Assembly: GCA_037178675.1 (NCBI GenBank)
Contig: JAYMGJ010000502.1
Coordinates: 1 to 61,559 of the forward strand
DNA: 61,559 nucleotides
Direction of reading: 5' to 3'
Origin: Scleroderma bovista
Taxonomy: Eukaryota; Basidiomycota; Agaricomycetes; Boletales; Sclerodermataceae
The notes under the pieces are model-generated. The model did not search any database and was not told the origin of the DNA. It worked only from the letters and a program-made list of their open reading frames with translations. Shown here one piece after another: positions 30,927 through 41,789 of the stretch. The translations under genes and the position numbers were made by a program. Position 1 is the first letter of the stretch. Each line of letters begins with the position of its first letter.

Positions 30927-33900
30927 TGTGCATCCCAAAGTCGGATTGTGTCATCCTCTGAACCTGACACAATGTGCCTTCCATCTGGTGAGAATGCAAC
31001 TGACAAGACTGAGGAGGTGTGCCCTTGGAGGGGGTTGCCCACCTGGCCACCTGTCTGTGCATCCCAAAGTTGGATTGTCTTATCCCAAGAACCTGACACA
31101 ATGTGCCTTCCATCTGGTGAGAATGCAACTGAGGTGACTGAGGAGGTGTGCCCTTGGAGGGGGTTGCCCACCTGGCCACCTGTCTGTGCATCCCAAAGTT
31201 GGATTGTATTATCCCCTGAACCTGACACAATGTGCCTTCCATCTGGTGAGAATGCCACTGAGTTGACTGAGAAGGTGTGCCCTTTAAGAATCTGCTGATT
31301 TCTGGGCCAGTCATGCTGTCGTCCTACAGCAACTTGGGCAATTCCTGCAAACCTTTCAATCTGAGATCTTGCCAATATTGACTTTGATGGTGAAAATGGC
31401 AATGCTGACAAGTACAGGTGAGGTGTACTCTTGTCAATGATCCCAGCAAAGTTCTCCACAAATTTGATCCCATCCTTGATGAACATCAAGAGTTCTTCAT
31501 ACCTCATCCCACTGTGCTAATTCAATGTTAGTGGGATGTCATCACATGTTACACATGCATAAACTCACCTGCAACCATCCCTCAACAGAGATCAGTGCAC
31601 CACAGGCCTCCCCAATCAACTTTGATACACCAAGGGCCTCCAACCAAAATAGCATCTGTTCTCCAGTGACAAGCCCCCTCATTAATTGTGCCAGGTCTGG
31701 ATCAAATGCTGCAGCTTGGAGGTGGGTTGCCCAGAATCGACATGAATACAGCAGATGTGGTGGAATGTTGCCTTCAACCCTTTTTTCCAAGTCTGCCACC
31801 TCCGAGTTGGAGATGTATGATGTTTCCAGTTTGCAGATGTTGAAATGAAGGCCAGCTTGCATGACAGAAAGTGAGGCAACAGCAAGATTATGGTGTGCAT
31901 CACCCTGCTGATTGAAAAACTCTCCACTTCGCTGCTCATCGAGCAAAAAATCATAGAATGAAGCATGCATGGGGCGGACAGGAGTAGATAGCTCATTGGC
32001 ACCAGCAAGCAGTGATGCCATGAAGTCGAGGATGTATCCCACAGGATAGCGGTCATCCTCCCAGGGGAACCTGTCACGCATAAAGTCCAATGCACTGATA
32101 GGGAGCGGCTCCTTCAACCACAGGATCTGCCGCATGACCGAACGAAAGTCCCGGCGGTCATCGGACCCTCTGAAAAGATCCTTCAAAAATGTGGTATACA
32201 TTTCGTCGAGAAGAGTCCTTCCGTCGCCAGGAGCATGAGACATGGTTTGATGAAAACGGTCCTTCGGGATCACCCCGATTCGGGGGGACATGAAGTCGCA
32301 TGCCAGACGTGCCCATTCAAATACCCCACCAGATTTCACAGCAAGCTGTTGGAAATTTTCGTCGGAGAACGTGTCACGAAGAGTTTTCAGGCGGGTGGAA
32401 ACATAGAGATGAATGTCGCGCATGGTCAACTCCGTACCAATGGCATCGAGCGACCTAGCATAGATATGCGGACTGGCGTTTAATGCCTCCCTAATGTCTA
32501 CGAGTGGCCGAGAAGTCAGGAGAATCCGGATGTTTGTGGGAAGTTCCGCGCCGTAGGTAGCAAGGACCTCAAGCATGATCGCCCTCGTGCGCTCTGCACC
32601 ACTCTCATCCAAAGCATCAACGACCACCACGATATTTCCAGTAGGGGAGCCTTTCAATTGGGAAAGGGGTTCAAGGATGAGTTTGTTCCACTGTGCTGCG
32701 ACGTCTGTCGTGTCCCTCAGTGAATGGTTTTTGGTCGTCACCTCAACCAGAAGCGGTCGCAAACGGAGGTCGCGATGAGCCAAGTCATGCGCAATGGTCG
32801 GGAAGAGCTTCGTATGGAGCTGTTTGTGCTGTCTAACGCGACTGAAACAGAAGCATGATCCAAGCACGCCAAGATTCTGGGCATGCCGAGCAATTGTGTG
32901 CGCTATGGCTGATTTCCCCTTTCCAGCCTGTCCGTAGAGCCAGAAGATGCGTGGTGCAGTAGCATCTGTGTTGTTGATCCAGTCAACAATTTCATTCAAG
33001 ATCTCGATTCTCGTGCCATCCAGGCACTTCTTTGCACCGTCGAGTCCGACTCTGTCTGCACAGGTCAAGCAGTTCGAACTAAGATCCTCGAATATCTGTT
33101 TGATGCCATATTGGATGTCTGGAATTGGTCGATCTCGAAGCTCTTGCATCAACTTCTCTAACTTCCGGTTATAGTTGGCGACTGTGATCGTTGTCTCTGA
33201 GGGAACACTCTTCCCGAGCCACGACCCTGCCATGAAAAAGATGAGTTTCATGAAGACTACAGGAATAGATGGCGTACAGAAAGTTTTCGTTTCCGAATAC
33301 TTTGTGATGAACTGCGCGCATTCCTGTACGGCTTGGGCGATATCCACTAGGATGTCTTTCGTGGCATTGATCTTCAATGAAGACCTGTTTTCCAGGACGA
33401 GCTCATACGTTCGTTCAATGGTAGTGACGAGGCCCTCCATAGATGCGTCGACACTCGCGTGCGACAGCATCAGCTGTCCAGATTCCCGTTAGTCAAGGAC
33501 ATCGGGCGTGATCAGTGCATACCTTGGAGGCCCTGTTCAGTGCACTCAAGGCAATCTGAGCGTGTGGATGGATCTATGCGTGATCATCAGTCAAGCTTCA
33601 CCGTCTGCCATTGGGATGACAAACTCCAATAATGCCATTGATGACCGAACTGAAAGTACTAAGCGTTTGGCGATATCCAGTGCCTACGAAACCAGGCACA
33701 TTAACAGCAATCTCCGCTGGGCCAGGAATGGGGTCCATAGGTGCGTCCTGCGTGTGGCCGAGTACTGTTGGAACAGGTTGGATATCGCCTAGCACCTGGT
33801 GGGATCGATAAGCGCCAGCAATACATGGCTGCATGTGCACGGACCTCGTGGGTAGTAGCAGCACGTCCTTCCACCGTGGTTTCTCCAGGACCGGTGGAAG

Positions 33901-34276
33901 TGATTACAACGGCCCTAGCGTCTTCAAGGTCAATCGCCATGGACTGGATGTGGTTCACCGCATGGAAACTCTTCAGATCCAGCTCGCGGATGCATAGATA
34001 ACATCATACCTCTTCGAATACAGCAGATGACCCTTCTTGCCCTACTGAAGCGGCAGAGTTAGCGACAAATGGCTCGGAAGGACGTGGTGGTCCCTCAGTC
34101 TCCTGCTGTCGCCTGCGCTGGGACCTAGTCAAGACCCTCGGCCCCCCAGAGGCAGAGGGAGTCGGGTAAGGAGAATGCTGGAACGACATCAGAGTCCTCC
34201 CTCGTGTGGTGTGGGATTTGCATACCCTGCGTTGGCTGGATTGGCTGTCTGCAGTCTTGCAGTTCTTCTTTGGCAT
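30922..34276 (-). pseudogene. NACHT-WD40 gene B, 5' part (N-terminus, NACHT, first WD repeats)
   Basis: On the minus strand the gene starts at ATG 34276 (MPKKNCKTADSQSSQRR). It carries a long open exon from 33470 to about 31569 with Walker A GQAGKGKS at 32910-32933, Walker B VVVVDALDES and RILLTSRP, an intron at about 31517-31568 (GTGAGT..TAG), and three WD repeats, the third cut by the copia insertion. The NACHT exon itself is open. The full gene had about nine WD repeats. Its upstream flank is replaced at 34312 by a Penelope-like insertion, so both promoter and product are compromised. Confidence 0.9.
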
Positions 34277-34376
34277 CGCTGGCAAAGTTATACGTTGAGT
34301 TGATGGTTTGGTGGGGAGTCAAAACGCAAGCGAAGCGAGCATTTTGACGGTAATGCCAGCTTTCAAGGTGGTGGAT

Positions 34377-34462
34377 GGAGACGATGAGGGAAGGTGCTTC
34401 GACAGCAGTGTCAAAGCGGGGGTCCTTTCGTGGATACCATCCACTCTTCAGCCCTAGTCTCC
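34377..34462 (-). ncRNA. type I hammerhead ribozyme
   Basis: The minus-strand RNA reads: stem I strand GGAGAC-UA-GGG, core CUGAAGA (34451-34445), stem II GUGGAU/AUCCAC with loop GGU, core GAAA (34429-34426), and stem III (GG/CC plus an inner 8-bp stem 34417-34410 with 34403-34396). The cleavage dinucleotide UU is at 34392-34391, and stem I closes with CCC-UCAUC-GUCUCC. All invariant core positions are met and 10.1-11.1 is G-C. The asymmetric internal loop in stem I is where natural hammerheads make their tertiary contact. Cleavage is expected after U34391. It probably processes the element's RNA ends. Confidence 0.88.
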
Positions 34463-34510
34463 TTATATACGGAAATGGTGTGCGAAAGCCCTTCGCCCTG
34501 ACTGCTGGTT

Positions 34511-35115
34511 CGGAACTACATGTTCCGGGGTGTGTTCCAATTTACAACTCCGCACTACACGAGGCCGCTGTTCCATCAAGGCGAGAACACCCGGTGGGTG
34601 GAGCCGATCAGGTGCTAGACACCTCTATCATTAAACGGACGTTTGAAACGTGCACCGGATCCTATTGTTTAGCCCTTTAGGCCAGGATCGTTCCCATGTC
34701 ATCCAACAAGGCGTAGTTCTTATGCCTGAATAAGAAACCATTTGAAATCGGCCATTAGCCGAATCAAACGTTCCTGGAATGCTGCGCGATTGACTCCCGC
34801 TTTCAGAAAGAAGTTAATGAAACAAACCATCAACTTCTTACACGATGCTGCTAGAACCACTAGCACAGCAGCGTGCTGCAAACATGAGGCGGAGGCGCGG
34901 AGCGCCGGAGCCTCATGTAAGTAATCTTACTGGATCATTCCGATCGGAACTCCTTCGGAGTTCCACTGGAAACCTGTGTCTACGCACATAAGGAAGGAGC
35001 TATTCTGGAACCTGTCAGAACGCCGGAACACTCATTGCCGTGTCCGGAACTTACTCCAGTTCCGGTCGGGAGGCTAAACCTTCGACCGACTGTTCCGGGT
35101 AGGCGTGTTACCCGG
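34511..35115. repeat. train of perfect hairpins in the Penelope-like 3' region
   Basis: Successive short inverted repeats: 34511-34516/34522-34527 (CGGAAC), 34610-34614/34620-34624, 34717-34723/34730-34736, 34748-34752/34758-34762, 34808-34815/34832-34839, 34850-34854/34860-34864, 34882-34890/34910-34918 (9 bp, with an inner GGCGC stem and GGA loops), 34917-34921/34926-34930, 34946-34953/34957-34964 (GGAACTCC), 35044-35050/35059-35065 (CCGGAAC) and 35095-35101/35109-35115 (CCGGGTA). GGAAC/GTTCC words recur as arms. This is probably a structured untranslated RNA of the element. Confidence 0.75.
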
Positions 35116-35317
35116 GGAAACTGGAACGCCCGGAACTCCGGAAGACCGGAAGTACCGGAAGTAGTTATACCGATAGCTAAGAGGTACCGGAATCACCCGG
35201 AAACAGTTCCGTTCCATTGGGACTGCGGCTGCCAACTCGTGGCTTATACCATGCATACTACTTCGGGCCTGTGGGGCCCAGCGGTCCTTTCCTTACGCTA
35301 CTCACACGATTGCCCCG

Positions 35318-35410
35318 TTAGGGTCTGGTTAGGTGTGGTTAGGTGTTGGATCAGGGAACCCTGGTGAGGGTTATACGGTTAAGTTAGGTTCGGTTAAGGT
35401 TTGATTAGGT
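35318..35410. repeat. degenerate TTAGG-type telomere-like stretch
   Basis: GTTAGGG, GGTTAGGTG (twice) and GTTAGG/GTTAAGG words are spaced irregularly just downstream of the RT stop. They resemble fungal telomeric TTAGGG units but are not a clean array. Confidence 0.35.
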
Positions 35411-35470
35411 TTTTCCATTGATGAAAGACCGGGTCAATCATCTTGGCCGCTAGACCTAGAACCGAGAGCC

Positions 35471-36660
35471 CTAAACAATATCCGAGTCATCTACGTCGAT
35501 GTCGCTCAATTGAGCCCAGTAGTCCGGGGATTCATCCCGGGTACCGTCTACTTGGTCCAGTACGCAATGTTTCCAAGTTTGGGCAAGGTCAAATAGGTTA
35601 CTGGTGCGCTTCCTACTGACCAGCCAGCGACGATCACACAGCCCGGCTTTGTTCACGTCAAAGAGAGTCACGCGCTTCCATTGGTCCGAACGCGGTCCAG
35701 GGAGCACATCCTTGGCCCGAGCCCACTCACCCTCACTGAAAGCAGAGGGGCCAGCTCGGGTACCGTCACCATCCCTCGAGAGGGACGGCTGGGCGCTCGC
35801 CGCACTCGAAAGAGGGCGAGTGTCACCTGGGGCGTTACGGAACACCGGAACGGGGTACTCTGAAACGACAAACATCCTGCCGTCCGGTTCGAACCCGATC
35901 TCTCTACCGATCGGGATGCCTGGTCGGAAGTTCTCAGAAGCAGCCAGCTCTGAGGCGCGTTCATGGCGCCACATGTGGTCATAGATGGAATGTAACGATT
36001 CCTTCCATCGGGTGGTGATAACCTTTCCAAGTTCATCGACGTTGAATGCATACCATGCTGGATTGAACTCGGTTTTCAGGACTAACACTGGTCGTGCCGG
36101 TTTGGGATTATCCAAACGTTTGGCCCAGCGTTCGCTCAGATTGTCCTTAGTCCAAGTCCATACCAACTTCTCTGGGTAACCACGCGCTAGATAGAGGAGT
36201 TTTAAGTCCTCTATGGCTGAGACGTAATGCTCTAACGAGCTCGAGAGCGTGGCGAGACGTGCCATTTCACCGATGTAAGTGCCCTTCTTAACATCTTTAG
36301 GGTGGTGAGAGACCCATGGTATACGTTCTTTGTGGTTAAGCTTCTTCTGATATGGGCGATGGCCCACCTGTCCAGAAACAGGGTCAATATAAATCAACAT
36401 GTCCAGGAATGGCAGAGTCCATTCCGAAGCTTCCCACAGTAGTCGTACTCTGTTTTCGCCCTTGTCGTCCAGCCTCAGACTGGTGGCAATGAGATGCGCT
36501 TCTGCAGCGCTATCGGCATATATTATTCCAAGGCAGTCATCGATATATCTACCGTAGAATGCCCAGTTCAAAGAGGCTAATTTTTCTCGGTTGCGTCCGA
36601 AATAATGCTCTTCGAAGTAGGCTCCCCATAAGTTAGCTATGTCAGGCGAGGGTGCCTGGC
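35471..36660 (-). CDS. Penelope-like reverse transcriptase, C-terminal part
   Basis: An open frame of about 395 codons that begins at the insertion junction; the apparent start lies in flanking DNA, so the protein is 5'-truncated. It opens with SPDIANLWGAYFEEHYFG (RT motif 4), then FYGRYIDDCLGI (YxDD catalytic motif 5), then WTLPFLDMLIYID and the thumb signature NHKERIPWVSHHPKDVKKG, typical of Penelope-like and related RTs. The C-terminal 170 residues are charged and end ESPDYWAQLSDIDVDDSDIV. No GIY-YIG motif is visible. The missing N-terminal fingers make it inactive in this copy. The frame has no stops, so the truncated insertion is fairly young. Confidence 0.8.
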
Positions 36661-37390
36661 GAGAGGGCAAAGGGAGAGCGAACCGCAGTTAACTCCACCG
36701 CCTTGAGGCATCCACGGTCTGCTCCGAATCCGGTCCGCCACCCGCACTGTATCGACCCGCCCCTCTCGTCCCAAGCACATCGTCCTTCGCCCGACTCACT
36801 GGAATATTTCATGCGCCCCTCCGCCTTTGTTCCTCACGCTCACCTGCGTTCTCCTAGCCTGTTTCCCTCCCCAATTGGACCAGTACGGCCTTGTCCCCCA
36901 CATCCCTGCGCTTGCTGCCTTCATATCGTACTATCCTGTACGACTCACAAAGTGGGTCACATCCTGCTATCGTTGTGCCCCTCCTCCATCATGGATGCGT
37001 TCAGTACCCTGGTCACTCAGCATTTACTGCTACTCCCGCTCACTAGTTCCTCAGTGGTCTCCAAAGCCTGACGGAGATGTCACTTCGTTTTCCCACCCAT
37101 CCGTGCAATACACACATTTCCCTATCAGTTACTATACATTGTTACGAATCTTTTGATCAACCTGAGACTCACGAGGACTGGCGACCAGCTTACTTGAATA
37201 TGGAACACTCGTGTTTACGGCGATCGCGATGCAAGTACTGGTTAGACATATTCTGATCTGATCGCAGTTCAGTTTCCTTGCTATTCGAACCATCGATGTA
37301 TCACCGTTCTCCCATAGCCCCGTCTGCCCTTATATACCCACCAGGCTTCTTCCGAGCTCGCGTTGCAGTCTCCTACTGGCCTCGCCCAGG
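36661..37390. other. inverted upstream flank of gene B and permease 5' flank
   Basis: From 36661 to about 36900 the sequence is the reverse complement of about 11560-11812 (the region just upstream of NACHT-WD gene A), showing that block B continues past the Penelope-like insertion. From about 36950 I find no match in the window and no gene until the permease ATG. The junction between inverted block B and direct block C therefore lies about here. Confidence 0.6.
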
Positions 37391-39630
37391 ATGACCTCCA
37401 GAGAGGCGATCGCGAGGGAAGATGAAGCACTCCTTGCTCAGCTTGGATATAAACACGAGTTCAAACGCGCATTCAATCCATTAGAGGTGCGCCTTCTCCG
37501 TCTCTCAAGCCAGTCGACACCCGCTCGTGGGACGCTCGTAGGTGTTCGGGGTCTCCTTCAGCATTATTGGCCTCCTCCCATCCATCTCATCCATTTTACC
37601 ATCGAATTACAGTAAGCAAACGTGTACAGTTCTGTTCTTGTCTGCCCTGCCGAATGGTGGCGCGTCTTCTATGGTGTGGGGGGTATGTATTGCATCGTGG
37701 TACTATCGTGGTACCTTTTGGAGAGTGGAGATGCTGAAGTGAAGCCATCCCAGTGACCTTGTAGCCTCGCTTTTCATTCTCTGTGTCGGCTTGGCCATGG
37801 TGGAGCTTGGCTCCTCTGCACCGACGTCTGGTGGTGTGTAAGTGTTCTGTTGTAAGGGAATCTAAATTGCTTTTGACGTCCGACGTCTGTAGCTCTACTA
37901 CTGGACGCACGCTCTCTCCTCACCTCCTTGACGAAACTTGCTCTGCTGGATCATTGGGTGTACGTATTTCGTCATTGTTAGGTCTACCCGCGTGACACTA
38001 TTCGGTGCGTAGACGCAAACGCGATCGGGAATATTGCGTCGATCGGTGAGCTGGATTTTATTTTATCTTCCAAGATCTGTGCCTACTGACATGCACTTGA
38101 TGAAGCCTTTGTCGACTGGGGCTGTGCCGTCCAAATCACTGCTGCCGCAAGCATCGGATCCGGCCAAACATTTATCGCAACCCAAGCACAAACCTAGTAC
38201 GCCGGTCTTTCTTCTACTCTCTTTGTCAACTTCGCGCTATCGTCAGTGGCATATACCTTGCAGTCCTTCTCACTCATGGTATTGTGTGCCGCCTTGCAAC
38301 AGCCACACCTGCCAGGCTGCAAACACTCTGTTACCATCAACGTCTTGTGCATATCTCTTAGAATCTCGAAAGCTGTCTTGATGTCGACCTTGCATATGGT
38401 CAGTCTTTGCTTAGCGGTGATAGTTGCCCTCCCAGTCGCAACGCCAAAAGAATATAAGAACACCGCCAGCTATGCCCTCGGAAACTGTACGTTTTCTCTC
38501 ACATCCGTGAATGTCGTGCAAATGAACTGTCTCATCTCATGCATAGTTGATGGCTGGCCAAATGGCTTTGCGTTTATCATGTCCTTCATGACCCCCCTTT
38601 GGACAATCTGTACGTATATGCGGACATGTTTCGGCGTGGTTATCTGATGCTGATTATCTGCAGGTTTGTTCGACTCTGCTGGAAGCCTCGAACGCTGCCA
38701 TCGCTATCCCATGGGCAATCGTGCGTCCCGCGTCCCCTGGTTCCCACCAGACTCTGACCATCCACAGGTCGGCTCCATCGCTATTTCTGGCTTCCTCGGA
38801 ATAGGTGTGCCCCATCCGTCCAAGTTTCCTGACATCGTGCATCCTTCTCACTTGCCTTGCATCTTAGCCATTAGTATCGCTCTTGTGTTCTGCATGGGCA
38901 CGGATATCGAGTACCGAGGCACCCTGGCACTCTGGTCGTTCGTCGTCGCAGCACAGTATGTCTATTTTTCCATTCCTTGTATGTCCCTTCTTATCACCTT
39001 TCCACTAGGTACATGATTGGATCTAGCATGGTGATGTCTCCTAGTCTGTACCAACCAGCGCAACGCCATACTAACGTGGCCGACCCTTCTCTGGCAGGTC
39101 CTCACAACCTCGCGTCAATGCTTTGCCTTCTCGCAGGACGGTGCACACCATCCCTTACCGCATGAACAGCTACACCGGAACGCCAGTCAACACCCTCTGG
39201 TTCTCCGTCGTGATGGTGGCTCTCTTCGGCGCACTCGCATCTGCGGGTGCTCAGGCGACGAACGCCGTGTTTGCGGTAGCGATTGCGGCTCTCTACGTTT
39301 CATACGCGATACCTATCGTAGCACATTTCATGTTTGAGAACGACTTCAATCCTGGGTCATTCGACCTAGGTGCCTTTGTAGGTGCCTTCTCCCCTTTCTC
39401 ACTCGCTCTTGGCGTTGGTGCTGACATTATATCCACAGAGTTTACCCATTGGCTTCGTCGCAGTGGCGTTCATGGCGTCCTTGACCATCATTTTCATGTT
39501 CCCCACATCCCCTGGGGCAAATGTTACTTCTATGAACTACACCGTAGTCGTCCTGGGCGGCGTGCTCCTGCTCTCACTTGCATGGTACTACTTCCCCATG
39601 TATGGGGGTGTGCATTGGTTCACTGGATAG
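37391..39630 (+). pseudogene. amino-acid/GABA permease (APC family), decayed full-length copy
   Basis: The ATG at 37391 gives MTSREAIAREDEALLAQLGY, a typical start of basidiomycete GABA permeases. Further exons give VFGVSFSIIGLLPSI, SALPNGGASSMVWG, FILCVGLAMVELGSSAPTSG, LYYWTHALSSPP, FVDWGCAVQITAAASIGSGQ, SLCLAVIVALPVATPKEYKN, GWPNGFAFIMSFMTPLW, EASNAAIAIPWAI, AFCMGTD-type text, YTGTPVNTLWFS and the C-terminal membrane segments ending YYFPMYGGVHWFTG. About ten short introns are needed. Lesions: a TGA at 37929-37931 where the family has Trp (SPxWRN), a frameshift near 38330 (RLQTL to VTINVL), and loss of the VHISE segment near 38680. I call it a pseudogene. Confidence 0.82.
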
Positions 39631-39895
39631 GGAACACAAGGAAGCTGGGTCGGATGCAACTTCAGTGGATAGAAAGGCGATAGGGGAGACGAGCGTGGTG
39701 GAGGTCATATAGTGTGGGGGCATTATAACCAGGCTCAACACGAAGCATCTCTGTAGCAATGTAGGCTGGTCTGTCTTTCTATGAATATAATTTCTCGACA
39801 ATACCTCTGTTATATAAAACATAAGATTACCCCTCCCATGTTGACTCTGGGAAATCAGAATGTGCAAAGCTTGATCACCATCGTTACACCTAGGA

Positions 39896-41780
39896 TCAAT
39901 CCAGATCCTCAAGACCAGTCCCAGTAGGGAGATCAAAGCCAGCAGCATGGAGCAGTATGGCAAACTGGATGGAGCCATCCGCCATCCGCCATCAGTATCA
40001 TAACAAGCCAGGTGACAAAGAGAACAGGACATACCTACACCTTGCAGACGGAGCGGACCTGGAATAAATCGTACCCTGGCCTGTCGCTAATGACACCTGC
40101 CACAACATTCTGTTAAGATCCTTATGGAGGTATGGTTAAGGGTAACCCACCACTGTTGTGGTACATGGGATCAGCGACTGGAAAGAGCACTAGTCAGCCG
40201 ATAGGTTTATCTACAACGGAAAGGGAATCTCACTCCGCCCTGCACGCTCATAGAAGTGCGTTGCAGGGAACCCCTGCTCGTGGAACGACTGAAATAATAG
40301 TTGGTCGTGAGTCCGTACATACACATAGCGACAAACAGCAAAAAGGAAGGCGGGTACACACCTGATGGTCACTACAGCATGCTGGAGTAAAGCCAACGTT
40401 GAGCTCCGGACTATAGATGGCCGAAATATTGGCAGCAAGCTGCGCGACCTCGGGTGTGCCTATGCTGAAGAGGTAAATAAGGGTGAGCGTGCTGTTCGCA
40501 CACGAGCCTGTCACCCACGATTTTGGAAGCCCCAGCTGTGGAGGCTCGCGCGACACACGGTATGCCAACATGTCCGCCTGAATCATCAGCGTAATGTTGG
40601 CGCCCTTTTCGCGCAGCTCCTCTGCAGCAGAAATGCCATTTTCAGATAATGGGTCATCCGAATGCGGACGAACATACTCGCATATGCCCTGGATCCGACC
40701 AGGCCCTGCTCTTCTCCTGCGAACGCGACCAGTTCAACATTGCTGCTGAAGGTAATCCCGGTGTGCTTGATGCGCCGTGCAATGCTGAAAATCGAGATCG
40801 TTCCCGAGCCATCGTCGTTTCCGCCAGGCGCCTACATATATGCATTGAATGTGTCAGCGAGCGCAGCCTAAAGTATCTGTAGCTGTTTGAACTCGCCCGC
40901 TCTGAGCCAAATGAGCCACGTGAGTCATAGTGCCCCGATATGAGGACAACTTTCGACGTATCTGTCGTGGCATTGTATCGACTGTATATGTATCAGACAA
41001 GTGCGCCGTCAAGACTGAAAGGCTCACCAGATCACATTTGGTGCAAAGCCCACCTCGAATGCCATTAACCTGCATGTTGCACTGGTTTTCTCGAACTGTT
41101 GCTTGATCCACTTGGCAGCGACCCTCGAACCTTCGTGAAACGAGTGCCTCGACACGATGCCTGACTCTCCGTCCTCGTTAGTAAGAAAGCGTATTTCCTT
41201 TCGCAGCTGCAGCCTGCTCCACCTATGATGCCTGCAACGAGCGGGTCGAAGCGAAGGGATGCAAGGAGGTCACGAACGCGTTTCACAGCAGTTTCTGGGA
41301 CAGGGAGGAACGACACCGGCGATGCGGGGATCGGAGCTGCTTTCCAGAAACGGGGAAGATACGCGGGCAGGGAATCTGCAGCGCGTTCGTCAGGAACGGC
41401 GAGGATAACAAAGTGATCGCTGCGATGGATGAGAGACGCGCTGTGCTCGAGAAAAGTAGTCTGTGGACCCGTGGAACTGGCCGAGGAACTGTGCGACTTC
41501 GTATTCGTATTCGAGAGTACGGAGAGAGTCGTCGACGGATGATTCCTGGATCTTGTTGATGGGAGTACAGAGGAACGAAGAAGCCCCCATCCGAAGAGGC
41601 TGGGACGAGGTCGAGGCAGGCGACATCGGAGAGTTTGAAGAGCGACCGTTGACTGAATATTCCGTAGAAAATTGTCAGCCAAACACGCTGGAACATTGTT
41701 GTTGTCCACCACATGCAAGATGGTGAGACTCGAGCGATGGGTGTTGCTGCACTCAGCATCATCGTCCATGGTGCAAGCAA
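39896..41780 (-). pseudogene. M28-family zinc aminopeptidase relic, copy C
   Basis: Same exon series as copy A on the minus strand, ending AAGFDLPTGTSLEDLD at 39896. This copy preserves text lost in A: HEGSRVAAKWIKQQFE in one frame and LQLRKEIRFLTNEDGESG around 41190. Metal and catalytic signatures (PGGNDDGSGT, GEEQGLV, QADMLAYR, CCSDHQ) are present. There is still a frame change after LVAGIIGG, and 5' segments show deletions relative to A (between FLCTPI and RNHPSTT, and before GPQTTFLEH). It is probably non-functional. It is head-to-head with the reductase relic, with about 30 bp between possible starts. Confidence 0.8.
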
Positions 41781-41789
41781 AGGTGCCTA

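Larger units (their letters stand above)
34313..36660 (-). mobile_element. Penelope-like retroelement, 5'-truncated, no GIY-YIG domain seen
   Basis: Comparison with genes A and C shows that their sequence between GATGGTTTGGT and GAGAGGGCAAAG (about 17 bp) is replaced here by 2,348 bp. The insert encodes an RT on the minus strand that starts inside the motif SPDIANLW, so the 5' half is missing. It has a 1.15-kb structured 3' region with a hammerhead ribozyme 64 bases from the end. RT type and hammerhead together fit the Penelope-like class. The lack of a visible GIY-YIG endonuclease suggests the Athena/Coprina-like branch. There is no obvious target duplication; a small target deletion is seen instead. 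Confidence 0.75.

Noticed and set aside
35471..36660. RT considered as group II intron, telomerase or LINE RT
   Set aside because: The thumb motif NHKERIPWVSHHPKDVKKG and the hammerhead in the same unit fit Penelope-like elements. No maturase domain, telomerase T motif or LINE endonuclease/RNase H was seen.
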